A stretch of DNA of 64,000 nucleotides, from positions 122,637-186,636 of the forward strand of contig JAFAZX010000036.1 in the NCBI GenBank assembly GCA_019239425.1. The letters are read 5' to 3'. The DNA is from Acidobacteriota bacterium. Lineage in GTDB: Bacteria > Acidobacteriota > Blastocatellia > Pyrinomonadales > Pyrinomonadaceae. This document shows, piece after piece, positions 23,875 through 33,093 of this stretch. Within the stretch, counting starts at the first letter, position 1. Each line of letters opens with the position of its first letter. Made by a program: the position numbers and the translations under genes. The notes under the pieces are model-generated. The model had not been told where the DNA came from. It made no database searches and saw only the letters and a program-made list of their open reading frames with translations.

Positions 23875-24924
23875 ATGGACGATAGCGGCAACGAGTCGCC
23901 GAAGCGCAGCGCGTCTCACACTAAAGGAACAGGCAAAATAAGCCATGAAGCGGTCGCCGACGTGAGCACTGAGGCAGAGCAGTCGGCGGGTATAACGCTC
24001 GGAGACCTGACAGACCTCCTCGTCCTGGAGAGTGTCAACCAGTTCGGGCCGCAGAAGTTCAAAGAACTCCACGCCGCTAAAATCACCCCCCACCATGTTC
24101 TGCTGAATCCAGACCTGCTGCCCATAAAAGGGAAGCGGGGAGATACCTTCCGCGCCGAAATTCGAGCGCTCACGGATGAGGTGCGTGAGGAGTGCCGCCG
24201 AAGGGCGGCGAACCAGATCATCGCCGCTGCAAAGTACAAGGCTAAAATTCTTACCTACGACCATTCTTACTACCCGCGTAATGTTTACGAGAGCAATAAC
24301 CCAATACCTGTGCTTTACGTCCGTGGCTCTTTGGTTATCTTGCGGGAGCGAAACGTTGTCGGTTGCGTAGGGTCTCGCAAAATACGCCCACCCTATTATT
24401 CACAGCACGCCGAGTTCGCCCGCACCGCAGTCGATAGTGGCTTCGTCGTAGTATCTGGATTTGCCCTGGGGGCCGACACCGTAGGCCACGAGGCGGCCTT
24501 CAAACATGATGGGCAAACGATCTGCGTTATGCCAGGCGGGCTTGAAAGACCCTTCCCGCCTGAGAATAAGCATCTCTGGGAGGATTTGTTGGCGTCGGAC
24601 AAGGCCGCCTTCGTAACGGAGTTCGGTTTCGGCGTGCGCGCCGCGGCACTGACTCTTAAGAAGCGAAATAAACTTATCGTGGCGTTCGCGAAGGGCGTTC
24701 TGGTCGGCCAGTCGGCCGCCAGCGGGGGGGCGATGAATGCATACAGGTTCTCGCGCGAGCAGCACAAGCCGGTCGCCACCTTCGCCGAGGACGGCTCCGA
24801 CGATACATCCGGCAATAAGTTAATCGCGGAAGAGAAGAAGCCCGGCGATGAAATTTTCCCTAGCGGCATCTCCGACCTCACCGCCTACAAACGATGGCTG
24901 CATCAGCTCTCCTCTTCGATTTAG
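23875..24924 (+). CDS. DprA/Smf-like protein (SLOG superfamily)
   Basis: This 349-residue protein has a helix-hairpin-helix-like N-terminal part (LLVLESVNQFGPQKFKEL) and a Rossmann-type DprA core: VVGCVGSRKIRPPYYS, VVVSGFALGADTVGHEAAF, MPGGLERPFPPENKHLW, KKRNKLIVAF and SAASGGAMNAYRFS. The C-terminal winged helix of housekeeping DprA is missing. In competence DprA loads RecA on single-stranded DNA; members in mobile loci are thought to bind nucleotides or DNA as sensors. It overlaps the HAD gene by 31 bases, which overlaps a phosphoribosyltransferase gene, so the three act together. The linkage resembles nucleotide-centred conflict systems. Confidence 0.82.
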   Translation: MDDSGNESPKRSASHTKGTGKISHEAVADVSTEAEQSAGITLGDLTDLLVLESVNQFGPQKFKELHAAKITPHHVLLNPDLLPIKGKRGDTFRAEIRALTDEVREECRRRAANQIIAAAKYKAKILTYDHSYYPRNVYESNNPIPVLYVRGSLVILRERNVVGCVGSRKIRPPYYSQHAEFARTAVDSGFVVVSGFALGADTVGHEAAFKHDGQTICVMPGGLERPFPPENKHLWEDLLASDKAAFVTEFGFGVRAAALTLKKRNKLIVAFAKGVLVGQSAASGGAMNAYRFSREQHKPVATFAEDGSDDTSGNKLIAEEKKPGDEIFPSGISDLTAYKRWLHQLSSSI

Positions 24925-25475
24925 ACGGAACTGTCTGGGACAGCTATCCCTGTTACGCCGCGGCGCTCCACAGTCGCTTAGGGATCACACGCGACGTGGC
25001 GGTGGCGCGACTACGCGCGGGAGAGAACGCCGTCAGGTTAGCTAGAGGGTGCGGCTTGACCGACACGAGCTTTTCACGACTGTGCCGGGACTCACTAGGA
25101 GAATTACAGTTTTACCCGGACGTTCTTAAAACCCTTGACAATCTTCGCCAGAGGGGCGCGCAAATCGGTGTGGTGACGAGCCTGCCGAAGTGGTTGGCCG
25201 GATCGTTGCTCGTCGAACTGAGGGTTATGCCCTACCTCAGCACAGCCGTCTACGCTGCGAGGAAGCCAAGCCCGACAGGCATAATCAACGCAGTTAGTGA
25301 GCTACGCTTAGAGCCGGGTGAAGTGGTGTACTACGTCGGTGACATGCCTAGCGATGCGCAGGCCGCCCGCAGGGCAGATGTCTCGTTCGCTTGGGCGTCG
25401 TACGGCTACTGCGACGGGCGCCCCGTGGATGCAGACGCGGTACTCGACCGTTTCTCCGATGTGCTCGACTTATGA
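24894..25475 (+). CDS. HAD-family phosphatase
   Basis: This 193-residue protein has the HAD motif I FDLDGTVWDS at residues 8-17, motif II at GVVTSLPKWL, the lysine in AARKPSPTGI and motif IV YVGDMPSDAQAARRA. It is a small phosphoglycolate-phosphatase-type enzyme with a helical cap. Probable substrates are nucleotides or sugar phosphates; none can be named. The start overlaps the DprA-like gene by 31 bases and its stop overlaps the next start (ATGA), so it is part of a tight operon with DprA and a phosphoribosyltransferase. Confidence 0.85.
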   Translation: MAASALLFDLDGTVWDSYPCYAAALHSRLGITRDVAVARLRAGENAVRLARGCGLTDTSFSRLCRDSLGELQFYPDVLKTLDNLRQRGAQIGVVTSLPKWLAGSLLVELRVMPYLSTAVYAARKPSPTGIINAVSELRLEPGEVVYYVGDMPSDAQAARRADVSFAWASYGYCDGRPVDADAVLDRFSDVLDL

Positions 25476-26542
25476 AGTTCCTCTACAAAATCTACAGTGG
25501 GTATAACGGTTTCACGCCGGGAAGGATACCGCAGCGCCTCCTCTCCGGCTCTCAGTTGAGGCTGGGGTGGCGGCGGTACATCGACGTAGTCGATGTCGGC
25601 AACGAAGTCTGGGTCTACTTTCACGGCCCCCACAGGTTCGCGCACGGGGTCTACGTTAAAGGCATTGTCAGTAAGATCGACGTGGATGAGCAGAATGTGT
25701 TCATCCGCACCCGTGAATATAGAACAGATCGGCCCCTCACCGACGCAGCAACCACACGCAGAGTAGCCGAGGCCGTCAGGACACGAAACGTCCAGGTCTT
25801 TCTCTTGCCGCGTGAGTGGGTCGTGCCGCCTGACTGCTCCGTTGACACGGTGGCCGAAAGTTGTCGTCGGCGTCAGTGTGAGGCGTGTTTGACGTGGCAG
25901 CGGCTACCCCTAATCACGAGAAGTGCCTGTGGCTGGCCGGCCCGTCTTCCCACTGAGTACAGGACCTTCGCGCCCGCATACTGGGTAATACCGAGCCGCT
26001 GCTACCTGTACGGCGACATCGCAGAGCCGGTGCGGCAGACATCTGAGCTGTTCTATCGCTTCAAGACAGGCGAAGAGTCCCTAGCCTACCCCCTCGCGCT
26101 GGGCATTTACAGCGCCCTATGTAAGCGTAAAGTCCTGGACTTCGACAGTGTTATCCCGATCCCGTTATCCCCGGATAAGGATAAGGCCGGGGAGATACAC
26201 AGGACACGGCTCCTCTCGCGAGAACTGGCGAAACTGTTGGGCGTACGTGTGGCAGAGGTGTTGTCGCTCAACAGGTCAATTTCCAAGCGCCGCCTTATGA
26301 ATAGCAGATACACCAGACGCGAGTTCGAGGACATGTACATGGGAGCCTTGGAGGTGTCTGATAGGGTAAGGAATTTCGTGCGGCCTCTTATAGTTGACGA
26401 CGTTTGTACAGAGGGCACTACTTTGCGCTGCGCGTTACGCCGGATACAGGAGGCCCATCCTGAATGTGAGGCTACTGCGGCGACCGCGGGGCAGATGATT
26501 GTCAAAGCGGTGGTGAGGAAAGAGGGCAATCTTCGGGCGTGA
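25472..26542 (+). CDS. phosphoribosyltransferase with N-terminal extension (operon with DprA and HAD)
   Basis: The ATG at 25472 overlaps the HAD stop, giving 356 residues. The last third holds a type I PRTase domain: FDSVIPIPLSPDKDK, then the PRPP loop PLIVDDVCTEGTTL near residue 305. The N-terminal 150 residues include beta-rich sequence (YIDVVDVGNEVWVYFHGPH) and four closely spaced cysteines (CSVDTVAESCRRRQCEAC) that may bind a metal. It could transfer a base to or from PRPP, consistent with the HAD phosphatase and SLOG protein acting on nucleotides. A second ComF-like PRTase is encoded convergently 29 bases downstream. Function inferred. Confidence 0.75.
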   Translation: MKFLYKIYSGYNGFTPGRIPQRLLSGSQLRLGWRRYIDVVDVGNEVWVYFHGPHRFAHGVYVKGIVSKIDVDEQNVFIRTREYRTDRPLTDAATTRRVAEAVRTRNVQVFLLPREWVVPPDCSVDTVAESCRRRQCEACLTWQRLPLITRSACGWPARLPTEYRTFAPAYWVIPSRCYLYGDIAEPVRQTSELFYRFKTGEESLAYPLALGIYSALCKRKVLDFDSVIPIPLSPDKDKAGEIHRTRLLSRELAKLLGVRVAEVLSLNRSISKRRLMNSRYTRREFEDMYMGALEVSDRVRNFVRPLIVDDVCTEGTTLRCALRRIQEAHPECEATAATAGQMIVKAVVRKEGNLRA

Positions 26543-26571
26543 GTCATGTCACCAATGGCCCGCGGGGGAAG

Positions 26572-27561
26572 TCAGCCCTCGGTGTGGCATATAGTCATCC
26601 CGTATACGTCGGACACCCCAGCGTCCCGCAACAGCCGAGCCGCTTCGCTCAGTGTGGCACCGGACGTGATCACGTCGTCCACGACGAGCACCTTGCGGCC
26701 GGCAGCCAATCCTAAATCACCAGCGCCCATCGAACCCCTCACGGCACGGTATCTCTCCGCACGGCTCAGACCCCGGAGATCAAGTTCCGCACCTGCCTTG
26801 TACGTCAGTGCCGTGAAAACGAAAGGAACGGTGAGCTGTCTCTCGACAGCTCGCGCTAATTCATCGGGCAGGCTCATCCGCCGGGCGTTATACCGCGCTG
26901 GGTTGGCCGGTATGGACACGACCGCATCTATTTGTGAGAGCAGCGAGGTGTGCTCAAGAATGAACCTACAGAAGAAGCCCGTGACGACACTGATGACTGC
27001 CGCCCGCTCATCATCTGCCTCCGGTGGGTGTTTGGCGCTCCTAAGCATCCTGCTCCACGGCCTACCGCTAAATGTCCCGCGCGAGTAGTAAGCCCCGCAA
27101 GCCCAGACCTCTGTTATGAGAGGGGATAGAGTGTTGTTTCTTAACCTTGCGGCGGGATCGACTCCGGCGCGAACGCTACGCCACGTTGCATCGTTTATAT
27201 GCATCTGCCGGCGGCGGGCGAGCGCGAGGCGTTGCTGGTAGAGCGGGGCAGGCTGCTCCCTAACAGCCAGAGCCAGCTCCCGCTCGAACAGAGTCCAGTC
27301 CGCGCGCGCAGCCGCCTCCTTGCCGAGCCGATAATGTATCGCCGCCAAGGTTGCCTTCGGCCGTTGCTCTTCGGGCACCCGCTCAATCCACTGCCATGCG
27401 AGCGCACCGTCTCCTGTTGCGAGAGCCAATTCGGCTCGCCTGAGACAGGACTCCGAGAAAGCAGCGCCCATCTGGGCGGCGAGCCCTGCGGACGATGAAG
27501 TACCAGACCCTTTGCCCGGATGAGGACGGGATTGTCTTGAGCCTTTGCGATGGTTCACCAT
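26572..27561 (-). CDS. ComF-type phosphoribosyltransferase with TPR-like N-terminal region
   Basis: This 329-residue protein has a helical N-terminal half (RRAELALATGDGALAWQWIERV and similar helix pairs, TPR-like). The C-terminal PRTase domain contains IDAVVSIPANPARYNARR and the PRPP-binding loop VLVVDDVITSGATLSEAARLL. This resembles ComF, but without the N-terminal zinc ribbon. It faces the DprA-HAD-PRTase operon, with stops 29 bases apart. Two PRTases of different architecture plus a DprA-like protein in one place is unlikely to be chance; they may form one system. Confidence 0.78.
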   Translation of the reverse strand: MVNHRKGSRQSRPHPGKGSGTSSSAGLAAQMGAAFSESCLRRAELALATGDGALAWQWIERVPEEQRPKATLAAIHYRLGKEAAARADWTLFERELALAVREQPAPLYQQRLALARRRQMHINDATWRSVRAGVDPAARLRNNTLSPLITEVWACGAYYSRGTFSGRPWSRMLRSAKHPPEADDERAAVISVVTGFFCRFILEHTSLLSQIDAVVSIPANPARYNARRMSLPDELARAVERQLTVPFVFTALTYKAGAELDLRGLSRAERYRAVRGSMGAGDLGLAAGRKVLVVDDVITSGATLSEAARLLRDAGVSDVYGMTICHTEG

Positions 27562-27768
27562 AGCAGGGTCACAGGAAGAGGGGAACTTATGCGAAGGGGC
27601 TTTGTCAGGTATGCGCCGGGCATCCTGCGACAGCCGCGGCGTACCTCACCATATATACGAACCGTTCTGAAATTTAAGCTCGGTGCAGGAACGGTGCAAC
27701 ACTCGGGGCAAGCGATTAAACCCTGTCCGTTTGAAAAGTCGCGTTCGCGCCAGAAGGAATCTTCCTCA

Positions 27769-29607
27769 CTACTGGGTTATGTTCAACCTGCAATAGGGTA
27801 TGTAGTCCATTGATTCCGTTATTAACTCATGTGCGTCATCCGTCGAGTGCTGGGGAACACTTAAGCAGTAGAGATTTTCACCCTCCGTGATTTCCACGGT
27901 GAGGATGCCGCCGAAAGGGTTGATGTTGTAACGATCCCGTTGGGTCATCAATTGTTTTAGCTGGTTAATCTGGGCGACACACTTTTCCCGGCTGGGAAAG
28001 TCATGATGGGCCTTATAGACGGGGGCATGATTCTTCGTGATGGTGAAGTTAACCGAACTGGCGTTCTTCTCCTGAATCATGATCTCAAAGTGGTTGTCGA
28101 ACAGCGCTCTGAGGCGGTGGTTCAGGGTCGGGAAGCAGAACAGATAGTTAAGCATCCTCCCGCTTTGCATAGCGTAGATGATGATGAGGAAGAAATAGAC
28201 TTTTAAGATGAACACGAACAGCAGGACGAACGTCTTGATGATTTCATTCATCAGTCCGGGCTGAGAGAAGACCACGAATAAAGGCTGGACAGCGGCGTAA
28301 AGATACAAAATGCTCACGAGCCATGACGGAAGGCCGATCAACTTGCTGTCCAGGCGCGCGATCAAAAGAGCGAGTACCACCGCATTGAGGGTGCCGCTCA
28401 CGGCGTTGAATGCCGTCATGTGTTCGAGAAGACTTTCCTGCGTAAATTCCCCGTTACTCTTGGCAAGGTTAAACAACAGCGGGTAGGAGACGATTATTAT
28501 GACGACGATAAAGAACGACAGGTAAAGGAGCCTCCTGTGGCGTAGCCTCTCCTTTATGGTCTGATAGGGCAGATACAGGATGGACAGGCACCAGAAAATA
28601 AACAGCAGGCTCGTGGTGTTAAGCGCGAAGGGAAAAAATTCTGGGAGCATGTGGTTGAAAGCCACCCCCCAGTCTTTGGTCACGAACGGTTTGACCTGCT
28701 CATACTGTGCTGGGATCGGTTTGTCTTCACTGCTAGGGGCGGATTCGTCTTTCCCGGCGTGAGAGGTCCCTCCATCAACCCCGGCGGGCTTCACATCTAA
28801 CTTGAATTCTGAAACGTTTACTACTGCGACCTTCCCCGGTGTTTCAGTGCTCCCAGCCCCCTCCCCGTGTGAGGCGTCGCCCTCAATATCCTTGTGCAGG
28901 GAAAGTGTGGCAACATATTTTTCGCCAGATTCTTCCCGTTGCTCCGGGACGGGAGGTGATTTCTCTTTCTCGGTCTGGGATATGCCTTTTTCAACGTGAA
29001 CCGGCGTCACATTTATCCTGAACTCAGAGATATTGACCGGAACGTTCTCCTTGTCATGCCCCGGCTCTTCCACGCGCGAAACTTTGCCCACCATGTTGCC
29101 GTGTGGGGCAAAGGCGGCGACATACTTCTCTTTATCTTCTTTCACCTGATGCGCCCCGATGATGAATGCGACGTATAGGGCGAACATGCTTACCCAAAAC
29201 AGAATGAAATAGATTTTGAACTCTTTCAGGAGGATTTGGCATCTATGAAGTGACACCATACGGCTCCCGACAGCCCCGCCGAAAATAACGCCCCGCGCCT
29301 CGCTCACTCTGTCTTTCTCCACGCCGTTGATGTTAATCACCAACAGCAGATAGACGATGCAATAAATGATAAAGGCGAGGTGCGCCCAATAAATAATTTC
29401 CTGCACTAAGGACGGTGTTATGAATCTACCGAGTAGGTGCTCCGTGTGGAAGCTGTAATAGATCAGCGAGCAGACAAAAATCACCGATGAGGCGATGGTT
29501 ATCGCGTAGCCTATAAATAGGTAGGTGTGGGAGCGAAGCCACGAAAAGAAAGATTGAGTCGGCGACTTACCCTCGGGCGGCGCTATCGTGGGAGTGTGAC
29601 CTGACAT
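27769..29607 (-). CDS. large membrane protein with a repeated extracytoplasmic loop, unknown
   Basis: This 612-residue protein has several hydrophobic segments near the N-terminus (YLFIGYAITIASSVIFVCSL and others up to about residue 160). A hydrophilic loop of about 160 residues follows, then five or more membrane segments from about residue 330 to 490 and a soluble C-terminal domain of about 110 residues. The loop carries two related units: EKYVAAFAPHGNMVGKVSRV...VNISEFRINVTP and EKYVATLSLHKDIEGDASHG...VNVSEFKLDVKP. I do not recognise the family. It is alone on its strand with long noncoding flanks. Confidence 0.6.
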   Translation of the reverse strand: MSGHTPTIAPPEGKSPTQSFFSWLRSHTYLFIGYAITIASSVIFVCSLIYYSFHTEHLLGRFITPSLVQEIIYWAHLAFIIYCIVYLLLVININGVEKDRVSEARGVIFGGAVGSRMVSLHRCQILLKEFKIYFILFWVSMFALYVAFIIGAHQVKEDKEKYVAAFAPHGNMVGKVSRVEEPGHDKENVPVNISEFRINVTPVHVEKGISQTEKEKSPPVPEQREESGEKYVATLSLHKDIEGDASHGEGAGSTETPGKVAVVNVSEFKLDVKPAGVDGGTSHAGKDESAPSSEDKPIPAQYEQVKPFVTKDWGVAFNHMLPEFFPFALNTTSLLFIFWCLSILYLPYQTIKERLRHRRLLYLSFFIVVIIIVSYPLLFNLAKSNGEFTQESLLEHMTAFNAVSGTLNAVVLALLIARLDSKLIGLPSWLVSILYLYAAVQPLFVVFSQPGLMNEIIKTFVLLFVFILKVYFFLIIIYAMQSGRMLNYLFCFPTLNHRLRALFDNHFEIMIQEKNASSVNFTITKNHAPVYKAHHDFPSREKCVAQINQLKQLMTQRDRYNINPFGGILTVEITEGENLYCLSVPQHSTDDAHELITESMDYIPYCRLNITQ

Positions 29608-30206
29608 AGTTTGAGGTTAAGCTGAGTCACGTACCGATTAAGATGTAAGGAGCTTGATAAGAAGCAGTCGCGAGATTCTGTACAGAGTCCTGGAACATGT
29701 CAAGCTTTTTACGTAAAGCGAGTGTCATATTGGTATTAACCGGGCTGCGATTCTTTCGACCGCATGACGATACCTAGTGATAACGCGGAGCGATAACTCA
29801 GTAAACCAAGACACCTGCATGCTGTTGATATGTGCCGGAATAGCCATATCCACTTACTTTGTTTGTTGGAGATTTCCACGGCTGACAGTAATCAAATGAC
29901 GCCACGCAGGAAATGCCAAACGCCTATGTCTAGCCAAGAGACTGACTAAACTCTACATATCGAAGCGTTAGCATCGCACCGTGGTAGTGCGTATATAGGT
30001 GCTGAAATGGAGGAGACCGGGCAGAGGTAAATGGCTGCCGCTCGCGGTCAGGCCATTCGCCAGTTCTCACAAGAGGCACGAGTGGGTACGCGGAGAAGTT
30101 GAAGAGGGGTGTAAATCAGCCGACGGCTTGGTCGTAGTCGGAGGCGCAACTGAGCATCGATATTAAGATCAATATAGGACCCTAATCCCCGACTGCTGTT
30201 AGATGT
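29608..30206. other. intergenic region, nothing recognised
   Basis: About 600 bases between two minus-strand membrane-protein genes. No long frame, hairpin with T-run, or clear promoter pair was found. Presumably it contains the promoter of the 612-aa gene. Confidence 0.4.
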
Positions 30207-32495
30207 TCACCGTAATAGCATCAGAATTCCACAACTCATCGGAAGCCAAAGACCTAAGACAATCGCTCTACGGTGCTTACCCGCATCGTAAGACCAAAGC
30301 GACGCAAGAAGGACTGTTGATAGCAGCAACACTCCGAGCAGTAGGAAGTTCCCTGCGGACCAAGTAGAGACGGCGAAAGGCAGGAGAATAAAGGCACTTA
30401 AAATTAAAGCACAAAAACTGATCTTGGCGGTCAAACCAGCGCCGATAATCATCGGGAGCGTTCTTATCCCGTCTGAGCGGTCACCCTTTATGTCCCGAAT
30501 ATCCATCAACCACTCTCTTCCGAGTAAAAACATAGAAGTGGCGGCAGGTATGAGGAGGTAGATAGAAGGATATTGAAGGACTACGACGACATACAGAACC
30601 GGTAACGTGGAGATGGCGGAGGTTAAGAAATTCTTTGACAGAGTAAGATGCTTAACGAAAAGATTATAAAGAGAAACTCCGGCGATGGATGAGCAATACA
30701 TAATTAGCTCGACCTTACTGCCGGACACGTAAAATGCTACTAAAAGGGCCGCTGCTATCAACAGTACCCCAGTGGCTAATACCGCACGCGAACCTAACCT
30801 CTTGCTAGGGATAGCTCGATAAGGTTTATTAATTACATCTTTGGCTACATCGTAATAGTCGTTTAATGCGAATCCCCCAGCGGCTGCTAAGAAGAAGGGG
30901 AGTGCCATCATAACGGCTTTACCTATCTCCACCCCCTCACCTACCGACGGCAGGACTACGATGGCCGCAATCACTAATGAAGTGATTACTCGAATCACCA
31001 ACAAAAGACCAACAAGTGATCTGAGAAGAGGTGCCATAGTCGGTGTCCGGTCGAAGAAATGAAGAATCTCAAATACGAAGCAGAAAAATATGCAGCCCCA
31101 GTACACCTGAAAAGCGAGTTCCGCCTTGAAAAAAACTCGCGAAGTTTCGTCGATTGCTTGTAAGAGAGCGGTCATTATGAAGCAGGATGCTACGCATAGC
31201 AAGCATAGTAGCCGAGTGAAATTGACCCTATTCCCCAGCAGTCGGAAGGTTATTGGCCGCCCATCTTTTTTGCTCCTCTTCCTCAGCCGATTTAGCTCGC
31301 GGCCTAGATTAGTTACGGGGTATGCTGCGAAAAAGAGGACAATGGACAATCCCGTCCAACTAGCAAAACCTTTCATGAAAGGCACGGATATGTGCTGCTT
31401 GAAGAAGGTGGAGACGACAAGGATGCCTAGAAAAACGAGCCCGGCAATACTCTTGATCAGTGACCAAGGAAAAGTCAGAAGATACTTATCTCTTCCGAAG
31501 TAAAACCAGAAGACAAAGGAGCCGAAAGCATGAACGACAAAGCTGACAAGAAAGACCGTGCCGAAATCGCTAAAGATAAAATAAAACGGAAGAACCCATA
31601 TAGAACCCATCAGGGCAGTTAGAGTCGCCACCGCATACTGGGAAGATTTACTTGCTTGCGTATCGGCTTGGTCGTCAGGCTTAATTGCCCCCTTATTCTC
31701 CTCCTCTACATCGGCAATATCAGCAGTGATCTTCCACGCCTCGAACACTGCGAGATATGCCGACGCTGCCACGCAAAAGAGGATTGAGGAAAAATACTGC
31801 GTCAACCATGCCGGTATGGGGATGATGCCTATCAAAGTCAGGACAACGAAAACCGTGATAACCAGCGACGACAGTAAAGTTGTTCTGACAAAAAGTTTCT
31901 TACTCCATTTGAAAACGACCGAGGCGAGATAAAGTAAGAGGATTATGCCAACCGGCAAAAGGGGCGCTAGTGAAGCCCTCAAGTCTGAAAAACTGATACC
32001 CGAATACAGGCCAATCGCGATTGAAAGCACTACGGGCCAAACCAGTTGATGACGAACAAGCGGAAGCGTCCCTTCAGGCGTACGGTAACGAGTTAAGAAA
32101 ATCCCATAAAGGACGAACAGGCCGCCGTAAAGAGAAAATGCGATAAGGAGTTTGCCAGGGAGGGGCTCGTACCTCGATATGAGCAGAAGAATAACTCCGA
32201 TCACCGGAATCTCAATAAAAGGGAAGGTGATTAAAGCTTCTTTCTGGAAGGCAGCTTGTAGCACACCGCGCGGTTTTAAGTAAGAGTCTTTGGCGTGGAA
32301 ACGGTTGGCGTAACAAGTGAAGAAGAAAACCGAAGTCGATACTGGGATGGCAAGGATTAATAATTCATTCAGCGCAAGACCATCCTGTGCAAGATATTTA
32401 TTTTGAATTAAATAGCCCGCAAATATCGCACAGGCTGACGTAAACGCATACTTAACGCCTCGAAAAATATAGGTGTGTACATGACCATCGGACAT
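30207..32495 (-). CDS. UbiA-family prenyltransferase fused to a polytopic N-terminal domain
   Basis: The ATG at 32495 (GGAGGG upstream) is preferred to an upstream TTG, giving 762 residues. The C-terminal about 300 residues are a UbiA prenyltransferase with both Asp-rich motifs, NDYYDVAKDVINKPYRAIPS and DIRDIKGDRSDG. These bind the prenyl diphosphate through magnesium. The N-terminal about 450 residues contain roughly ten hydrophobic segments with a charged cytosolic loop (DIADVEEENKGAIKPDDQAD) and no recognised motif. UbiA enzymes are usually about 300 residues, so this is a fusion. It could prenylate a quinone, tetrapyrrole or sugar acceptor. Low GC sets it apart from the core region that follows. 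Confidence 0.75.
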   Translation of the reverse strand: MSDGHVHTYIFRGVKYAFTSACAIFAGYLIQNKYLAQDGLALNELLILAIPVSTSVFFFTCYANRFHAKDSYLKPRGVLQAAFQKEALITFPFIEIPVIGVILLLISRYEPLPGKLLIAFSLYGGLFVLYGIFLTRYRTPEGTLPLVRHQLVWPVVLSIAIGLYSGISFSDLRASLAPLLPVGIILLLYLASVVFKWSKKLFVRTTLLSSLVITVFVVLTLIGIIPIPAWLTQYFSSILFCVAASAYLAVFEAWKITADIADVEEENKGAIKPDDQADTQASKSSQYAVATLTALMGSIWVLPFYFIFSDFGTVFLVSFVVHAFGSFVFWFYFGRDKYLLTFPWSLIKSIAGLVFLGILVVSTFFKQHISVPFMKGFASWTGLSIVLFFAAYPVTNLGRELNRLRKRSKKDGRPITFRLLGNRVNFTRLLCLLCVASCFIMTALLQAIDETSRVFFKAELAFQVYWGCIFFCFVFEILHFFDRTPTMAPLLRSLVGLLLVIRVITSLVIAAIVVLPSVGEGVEIGKAVMMALPFFLAAAGGFALNDYYDVAKDVINKPYRAIPSKRLGSRAVLATGVLLIAAALLVAFYVSGSKVELIMYCSSIAGVSLYNLFVKHLTLSKNFLTSAISTLPVLYVVVVLQYPSIYLLIPAATSMFLLGREWLMDIRDIKGDRSDGIRTLPMIIGAGLTAKISFCALILSAFILLPFAVSTWSAGNFLLLGVLLLSTVLLASLWSYDAGKHRRAIVLGLWLPMSCGILMLLR

Positions 32496-33093
32496 CGTGA
32501 GGGTAGCCCTCCGCTTCAAGATTTGATCAAGAGCAAGATGGAGAAGGTGGACGAATTAAATGCCCGATCTTCGCTGAAACGCTGTAAAGATAGCGTGAGA
32601 CGAATCCAAAGGCGGCAGGATTATAGTCCGCATAGAAGCTAAGTCAACAACATTTTTGCCTTTATTCTCAAGATTTAGCTGCCGGGAGGCATCTTCCAAA
32701 ATCTTCTTACTCGTTGCGTCGAAAGCAAGTGGCTGGTCGTAACCTTCAACGCCTCTCTTTTTGCCATTTGCACTAACCACGGGCTCGACCGCTACCGCCG
32801 CCTCGGCGTCGTCTTCGACTTCGACGCCGCGTCTAAAACTTACCGCTACGACGGCGCCGCCTTCCGCGAAATCCTCCGCCGCCACCCGCGCAGCCCCGAA
32901 GCCGCCGAGGCGCGCAGACGGCTGGACGCGCTTCCGCTCCCGCGTGCCACGCAGTAAATTGGCCGGAGAGGTTGGCAACCGGCCCCCGTCCTGTGCCATC
33001 AAAGGCCCACAGCGACGTTAGCCCCGGCCGTGTTTCACCGCGGCCAACCCTTAACTTCACCGGCCATCACCACGATTTAGGGAGAAATACACA
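32496..33093. other. intergenic region holding a gene fragment
   Basis: About 600 bases at the transition from low-GC island to high-GC core. The middle (32725-32955) is a decayed copy of the sequence at 34852-35085. The rest shows no gene. GGGAGAAATACAC precedes the next ATG. Confidence 0.5.
32725..32955 (+). pseudogene. gene fragment, copy 1 of a dispersed direct repeat
   Basis: The plus frame reads ...LFAICTNHGLDRYRRLGV, VFDFDAASKTYRYDG, FREILRRHPRSPEAAEARRR and ends near 32957. It has no start codon or ribosome site of its own. The last part looks like a TPR/YbgF-type helix pair. A close relative lies at 34852-35085. The two copies bracket the pair of genes at 33094-34763. Confidence 0.6.

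Noticed and set aside
32556..33002. A 148-codon minus-strand frame at the island-core junction
   Set aside because: Most of it lies opposite the decayed direct repeat; the remaining part has no motif or ribosome site.
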